DNA of 64,000 nt, from NCBI GenBank assembly GCA_022846095.1, contig AP025583.1:1860001-1924000 (forward strand), written 5' to 3'. Below are positions 60,779 to 64,000 of this stretch, one piece after another. The notes under the pieces were generated by a model. It was given only the letters and a program-made list of their open reading frames with translations, was not told where the DNA came from and made no database searches. Numbering within the stretch: position 1 is the first letter of the stretch; every line of letters begins with the position of its first letter. This DNA comes from Oscillospiraceae bacterium. Lineage in GTDB: Bacteria > Bacillota > Clostridia > Oscillospirales > Oscillospiraceae. The position numbers and the translations under genes were made by a program.

Positions 60779-61438
60779 TTGCCGCGAAACAAATATTCTA
60801 AAGAAACCGAGCAGATTATACTTGACGCCGCATTAAAACTATTTATTGAACAGGGCTATGAGCAGACAACGATCCTCGATATAGTCGGTGAAATGGGCGG
60901 TCTGACACGCGGGGCCTTTTATCACCATTTTAAAACCAAGGAGGAGGTATTCTTTGCGCTTACGGATAGACTATTTCTTAATATAAATCCCTTTGCAAAA
61001 ATTAAAGGCCGCACAGACCTAAGTGGTTTAGAAAAAATAAAACAGACCTTGCTAATTTTAAACGAGAGCGAAGAATATGCCATATTTCAACTTCAAACAC
61101 TTCCACTGATTGAAAGCAGCCCGACAGCTTTTAAGGCATACATGGAAAAACAGCGAACCTTTTTAGCTTCAAAATACGCTGAACTTATTGAAGAAGGTAT
61201 AAACGACGGCTCGATTAAAGCAAAGTATCCGAAATTGACGGCGGAATTGTTTTTATTAATCTGTAATGTTTGGATGATGCCAACAATATACCCGCAGGCA
61301 AACGAAGAAGAGGCATGGCAAAGATTTAATATGGCAAAGGATATTGTTGATTTTTTGGGCTTGCCGGTTCTTGATAAAGAACTTGCCTCGCAAGTCGCCA
61401 TAACTGAGCAAGGTATCGCTGTCAAAGTCAGTGGATAG
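60779..61438 (+). CDS. TetR family transcriptional regulator
   Basis: The 219-aa protein has the TetR helix-turn-helix (SKETEQIILDAALKLFIEQGYEQTTILDIVGEMGGLTRGAFYHHFKTKEEVFFAL) at residues 6-60 and a helical ligand domain. Start is TTG 60779, seven bases after AAGGGG. GC content is low (many AT-rich codons), unlike its neighbours. A 98-aa gene follows in the same direction and may be its target. Confidence 0.93.
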   Translation: MPRNKYSKETEQIILDAALKLFIEQGYEQTTILDIVGEMGGLTRGAFYHHFKTKEEVFFALTDRLFLNINPFAKIKGRTDLSGLEKIKQTLLILNESEEYAIFQLQTLPLIESSPTAFKAYMEKQRTFLASKYAELIEEGINDGSIKAKYPKLTAELFLLICNVWMMPTIYPQANEEEAWQRFNMAKDIVDFLGLPVLDKELASQVAITEQGIAVKVSG

Positions 61439-61525
61439 GTACTTTGTAGCTGCAGCGAAAGATGCATACATGCAACAAGTATAATATCGGCTTTTTATAT
61501 AAAAATGGCGGGAGGAATCAAATAA

Positions 61526-61822
61526 ATGGAAGAACGTATATTTGGACTGGGAGAGCTTTTGGAAGAACTAAACGGGAGTATTTTGGGCAAATCAAACGAC
61601 GCCGAATATGTCGGTATTGCGACAATTACCTGCCGGGATTTAGAAAAATTCAAAGCATTAAATCAGAAAGCCAAAATCAAAATGGTCGGCACATTAACGT
61701 TTTCGGAGGATATTACGCCTGAACTGGCGAGGGAAACTATTGAAACTGTCAAAGTGCGCGGAACAATTAAGGCCTCTCCCGCGGTGCAAGAAGTTTTGAA
61801 TTCGCTCACCAATGCAATATAG
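61526..61822 (+). CDS. Hypothetical 98-aa protein
   Basis: The protein (MEERIFGLGELLEELNGSIL...) has a helical N terminus and a beta-rich C half with the pattern KMVGTLTFSEDITPELARETIETVKVRGTIKASPAVQEVL, which resembles one and a half turns of repeated beta-helix units seen in bactofilin-like or 'ladder' proteins; that is impression only. GGGAGG lies ten bases before ATG. It lies 87 bp after the TetR gene and has the same low GC, so the two look like one acquired unit. Confidence 0.65.
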   Translation: MEERIFGLGELLEELNGSILGKSNDAEYVGIATITCRDLEKFKALNQKAKIKMVGTLTFSEDITPELARETIETVKVRGTIKASPAVQEVLNSLTNAI

Positions 61823-61928
61823 TGGCGGTTTAGTGTTCAAAACGAGATAGTTGCAAAGATACGATGTGGGAGAATTTAACTCCGGTCTTGTCCAAAATAC
61901 AGACAAAAAACACTTGATCGTTTAATAC

Positions 61929-61979
61929 GGAAGAGCCGATAATCCACAAAATAATGTGGTTATCGGCTCTTCCTTTTTT
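61929..61979 (+). terminator. Terminator after the 98-aa gene
   Basis: GGAAGAGCCGATAA pairs with TTATCGGCTCTTCC (inner CCAC/GTGG), followed by six Ts. Confidence 0.9.
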
Positions 61980-62058
61980 GTATCAACATTTTGTAGACAC
62001 GGTGGGAAAGAACAATGCCGGACTGCGAAGTACATCAATAGGTGCGCGTCGCGCGCGC

Positions 62059-62107
62059 TGTGGGCAAAGCCTTTTGCCCACATGTGAATGCCACCGGCTG
62101 TGCCGGT
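62059..62107 (-). terminator. Two hairpins after the glycosyltransferase gene
   Basis: ACCGGC/GCCGGT and TGTGGGCAAA/TTTGCCCACA lie just beyond the leftward stop. No further gene is seen in 61980-62116. Confidence 0.5.
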
Positions 62108-62116
62108 TGATGATTA

Positions 62117-63184
62117 TTACGGCAGCTCGAAGAATTTTTTGTTGTACAGATAGGCCGGGTCCTGGGGCTTATAGCGCCCGGCCCGGTCGTTGTACGCCCT
62201 GGCCTTCTCCGGCTCCCCCAGGCGGTACCAGCACACACACAGCTGGATGCAGGGCAGGTAACCGTAGCAGTCGGGGGAGACAAAGGCGCCGGACTGGTCG
62301 TTGCGGGGGCAGGTGAGGGCCAGCTCATACCAGTAGGCCGCGCGCTGGTACTCCTCCCGGGCCAGAAAGCGGGCGCCCAGGTCGCAGCACACCTCGGCAC
62401 GGGGCGCGTCGTAGGAGAAGCTCTCCAGCAGGGCGCGCAGAGCCAGGCGGGGCTTGCCCAGGGCGTCGTAGCACTCCGCCAGGGTCCGGCAGGCGTCGAT
62501 GTTGTTGTTGTACCAGCCCCAGCCCTGGGAGAGGAAGCGCTCCAGCACCTGCGCCGCGTCTTCGTACCGCTTGTGGTAGTAGAGCTCCCGCCCGTAGTAG
62601 AACTGCTCCCGGGGGTCCAGGTTGCGCCCCTTGGCCAGCAGGCCCTCGAAGATGCGCAGGTTGCGGTCCGGGTCCCCGGGGCCGGATTTGCGGTGGGTCA
62701 CCGCGCCCTCAGAGTAGGCCACCTCCCCCGCCGGAGGGATGCACTCGTGGATGGCCCCCACCCAGCGGAACCGGGGGCTGTTGCGCACGATCCGCTCCCG
62801 GTAGTAGGAGAGCAGGGGGGTGCCGTCCTCGTGGAACCCGGTGTGGTACTTCATCATTACCATGTCGCTGCCGGGCAGCAGCTCGGTTTTGATGCGCAGG
62901 AGTTCCGCACGGGCGCCCTCCTCCAGCACGTCGTCCGCGTCCAGCCACATGCAGTAGTCCATGGCGGCGTGGCGGAAGGACTCGTTCCGGGCGGCGGCGA
63001 AGTCGTCGATCCAGGGGAAGTCGAATACCTTATCGGTATACTGCGCGGCAATGGCCTTGGTGGCGTCGGTGCTGCCCGTGTCCACGATGACGATCTCGTC
63101 CGCGATTCCGGCAACGCTGTCCAGGCAGCGGGCCAGGACGGGTTCCTCGTTTTTGACAATCATACATAGGCTGATGGTGCTCAT
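62117..63184 (-). CDS. Family 2 glycosyltransferase with TPR-like C-terminal region
   Basis: The 355-aa protein has a GT-A domain at about residues 1-190 (ISLCMIVKNEEPVLARCLDSV, EIVIVDTGSTDATKAIA, the DxD in MDYCMWLDADDVL, RWVGAIHE), followed by TPR-like helical repeats (FEGLLAKGRNLDPREQFYYGRELYYHKRYEDAAQVLERFLSQG, DACRTLAECYDALGKPRLALRALLESF, YQRAAYWYELAL). The same plan is found in SunS-like and other cytoplasmic glycosyltransferases. Acceptor unknown. GGGAGGGATGAT precedes ATG 63184. Confidence 0.9.
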   Translation of the reverse strand: MSTISLCMIVKNEEPVLARCLDSVAGIADEIVIVDTGSTDATKAIAAQYTDKVFDFPWIDDFAAARNESFRHAAMDYCMWLDADDVLEEGARAELLRIKTELLPGSDMVMMKYHTGFHEDGTPLLSYYRERIVRNSPRFRWVGAIHECIPPAGEVAYSEGAVTHRKSGPGDPDRNLRIFEGLLAKGRNLDPREQFYYGRELYYHKRYEDAAQVLERFLSQGWGWYNNNIDACRTLAECYDALGKPRLALRALLESFSYDAPRAEVCCDLGARFLAREEYQRAAYWYELALTCPRNDQSGAFVSPDCYGYLPCIQLCVCWYRLGEPEKARAYNDRAGRYKPQDPAYLYNKKFFELP

Positions 63185-63278
63185 ATCATCCCTCCCGCGA
63201 GCAGTGTATGCGCGGGAAGTTGTACATGTTCCCGGCCCTGTCCGCATACCTGTCTAAGGAGAAGGAAGGGGTGCGGAC

Positions 63279-64000
63279 ATGACATTTTTGGAGCGGCTTG
63301 GGAATTTCATCTGGAATCCCTGGCTTTTGGGGCTTTTCCTGCTGGTGGGGCTGTACTATTCGCTGCGTACCGGCTTTTTCCAGGTCTTTGACTGCGGGCT
63401 GTGGCTCAAGACCACGCTGGGCTCCATCTTCCATCCCAAGCGGAAGGGAAGGGGGGGCGGGCTGACCCAGTTCCAGGCCCTGTCCACCGCCCTGGCCTCC
63501 ACCATCGGCACAGGGAGCATCGCCGGAGTGGCCACAGCCATCTTCTACGGCGGGCCGGGGGCGGTGTTCTGGATGTGGGTGTCCGCCTTCCTGAGCATGA
63601 TGACGGGCTGTGCCGAAAAGACCCTGGCCGTGCGCTACCGGGAGCGGGCCAGGGACGGGGGCTGGCAGGGCGGGCCTATGTGCTATATGGAGAAGGGGGT
63701 GGGCAGCCGCTTTTTGGCGGTGATATTCTCCCTGTGCTGCGTCGCGGCCTCCCTGGGGGGCGGCAACATGGTGCAGGCCAACTCCATCGCCACGGCGCTG
63801 GAGGCATCCTTCGGCTGGGATCGGCTCATTGTGGGGGTGGTCACCGCCGTGCTCACGGGGGTGGTCATCCTGGGGGGGATCGGGCGCATCGGAAAGGTGA
63901 GTGAGCGCCTGGTGCCCTGTATGGCGCTGCTCTTTATCGGCGGGGGGATCGCGGTACTCGCCTGCAACGCCGCCGCCATCCCCGGCGCACTGGGGGAGAT
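63279..64000 (+). CDS. Alanine/glycine:sodium symporter (AGCS family), 3' end outside the window
   Basis: The first 240 codons are seen; the gene runs off the right edge. It has the AGCS signature: FIWNPWLLGLFLLVGLYYSLRTGFFQ, the STALASTIGTGSIAGVATAIFYGGPGAVFWMWVSAFLSM segment, and SLGGGNMVQANSIATAL, with membrane segments throughout. It would import alanine or glycine with sodium. AAGGGG lies seven bases before ATG 63279. Divergent from the glycosyltransferase. Confidence 0.93.
   Translation, partial: MTFLERLGNFIWNPWLLGLFLLVGLYYSLRTGFFQVFDCGLWLKTTLGSIFHPKRKGRGGGLTQFQALSTALASTIGTGSIAGVATAIFYGGPGAVFWMWVSAFLSMMTGCAEKTLAVRYRERARDGGWQGGPMCYMEKGVGSRFLAVIFSLCCVAASLGGGNMVQANSIATALEASFGWDRLIVGVVTAVLTGVVILGGIGRIGKVSERLVPCMALLFIGGGIAVLACNAAAIPGALGE

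Overview
The window is ordinary low-copy chromosome from a high-GC (clearly above 60% in most genes), spore-forming Clostridia, most like the Oscillospiraceae (Flavonifractor / Pseudoflavonifractor / Lawsonibacter type). The evidence is the murB-rapZ-yvcK-whiA cluster, single-copy Firmicutes families (SecE, NrdR, DnaE with a PHP domain, TcdA, RsgA, DUF4364, DUF3048, VanW) and good Shine-Dalgarno (SD) sites, with several TTG starts chosen on SD spacing. Taxonomy is inferred from gene content only.

Layout. 1-0.9 kb: a leftward leader-ORF/rpmG/secE transcript diverging from ruvX. 1.3-7.7 kb: a half-length TauE/SafE pair, tcdA, a PrsA-like foldase, DUF2461 and a VanW protein, all leftward. 8-13 kb: an XpaC-domain protein, a polar amino-acid ABC importer operon that ends in a Cys-cluster/pentapeptide-repeat protein, and a small gene with a structured leader. 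13.0-14.7 kb: an intact IS3-family element with a 3-bp target duplication. 14.8-18.4 kb: Na/Pi cotransporter, an Asn/Gln-rich 46-aa protein, nrdR, DUF421/DUF4363. 18.6-24.5 kb: carA-carB-guaA. 24.5-31.7 kb: a lipoprotein, an rsgA gene fused to an RNHCP domain, and a leftward pgl-gnd-zwf oxidative pentose-phosphate operon. 31.9-36.8 kb: a second GMP-synthase gene whose glutaminase domain is truncated and lacks its nucleophile, a GNAT, glnA with a terminator in its leader followed by an ANTAR regulator, and a GH25 lysozyme. 36.9-46.5 kb: murB-rapZ-yvcK-whiA, three small membrane proteins, dnaE, cls. 46.8-49.6 kb: CmpB-like membrane protein, DUF4364, DUF3048 lipoprotein.

49.8-56.8 kb is the most unusual region. 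A conserved Cys-rich gene starts at 49802 and breaks after codon 32; its remaining 246 codons resume at 56051. Between lie 6,151 bp bounded by a shared GA dinucleotide, carrying a large serine recombinase next to the left junction, a Cys-rich/proline-rich paralogue pair, a DUF305 metal-type lipoprotein, an HMA-like protein without CxxC, and a 664-aa AAA ATPase-methyltransferase fusion of much lower GC. Joining the flanks at GA restores one 278-codon open frame, and joining the inner ends gives an imperfect palindrome centred on GA, as expected of a serine-integrase attP. This is the architecture of the sporulation 'intervening' elements (skin in sigK, and others). Whether excision is developmentally programmed cannot be told from sequence, though a SigK/SigE-like promoter pattern lies upstream of the split gene.

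56.9-64 kb: 1-Cys-type peroxiredoxin, a MerR/GyrI-like regulator with a 19-bp-spacer promoter, a VTT/DedA membrane protein, tRNA-Gly(CCC) with a long perfect palindrome at its 3' end, a 28-aa stand-alone small gene, a TetR regulator with a palindromic operator, a glycosyltransferase with TPR-like tail, and the start of an alanine/sodium symporter gene cut by the window end.

Two kinds of short terminal-inverted-repeat element (about 188 bp in three copies, one partial; and 165 bp in one copy) sit in intergenic gaps and look like MITEs.
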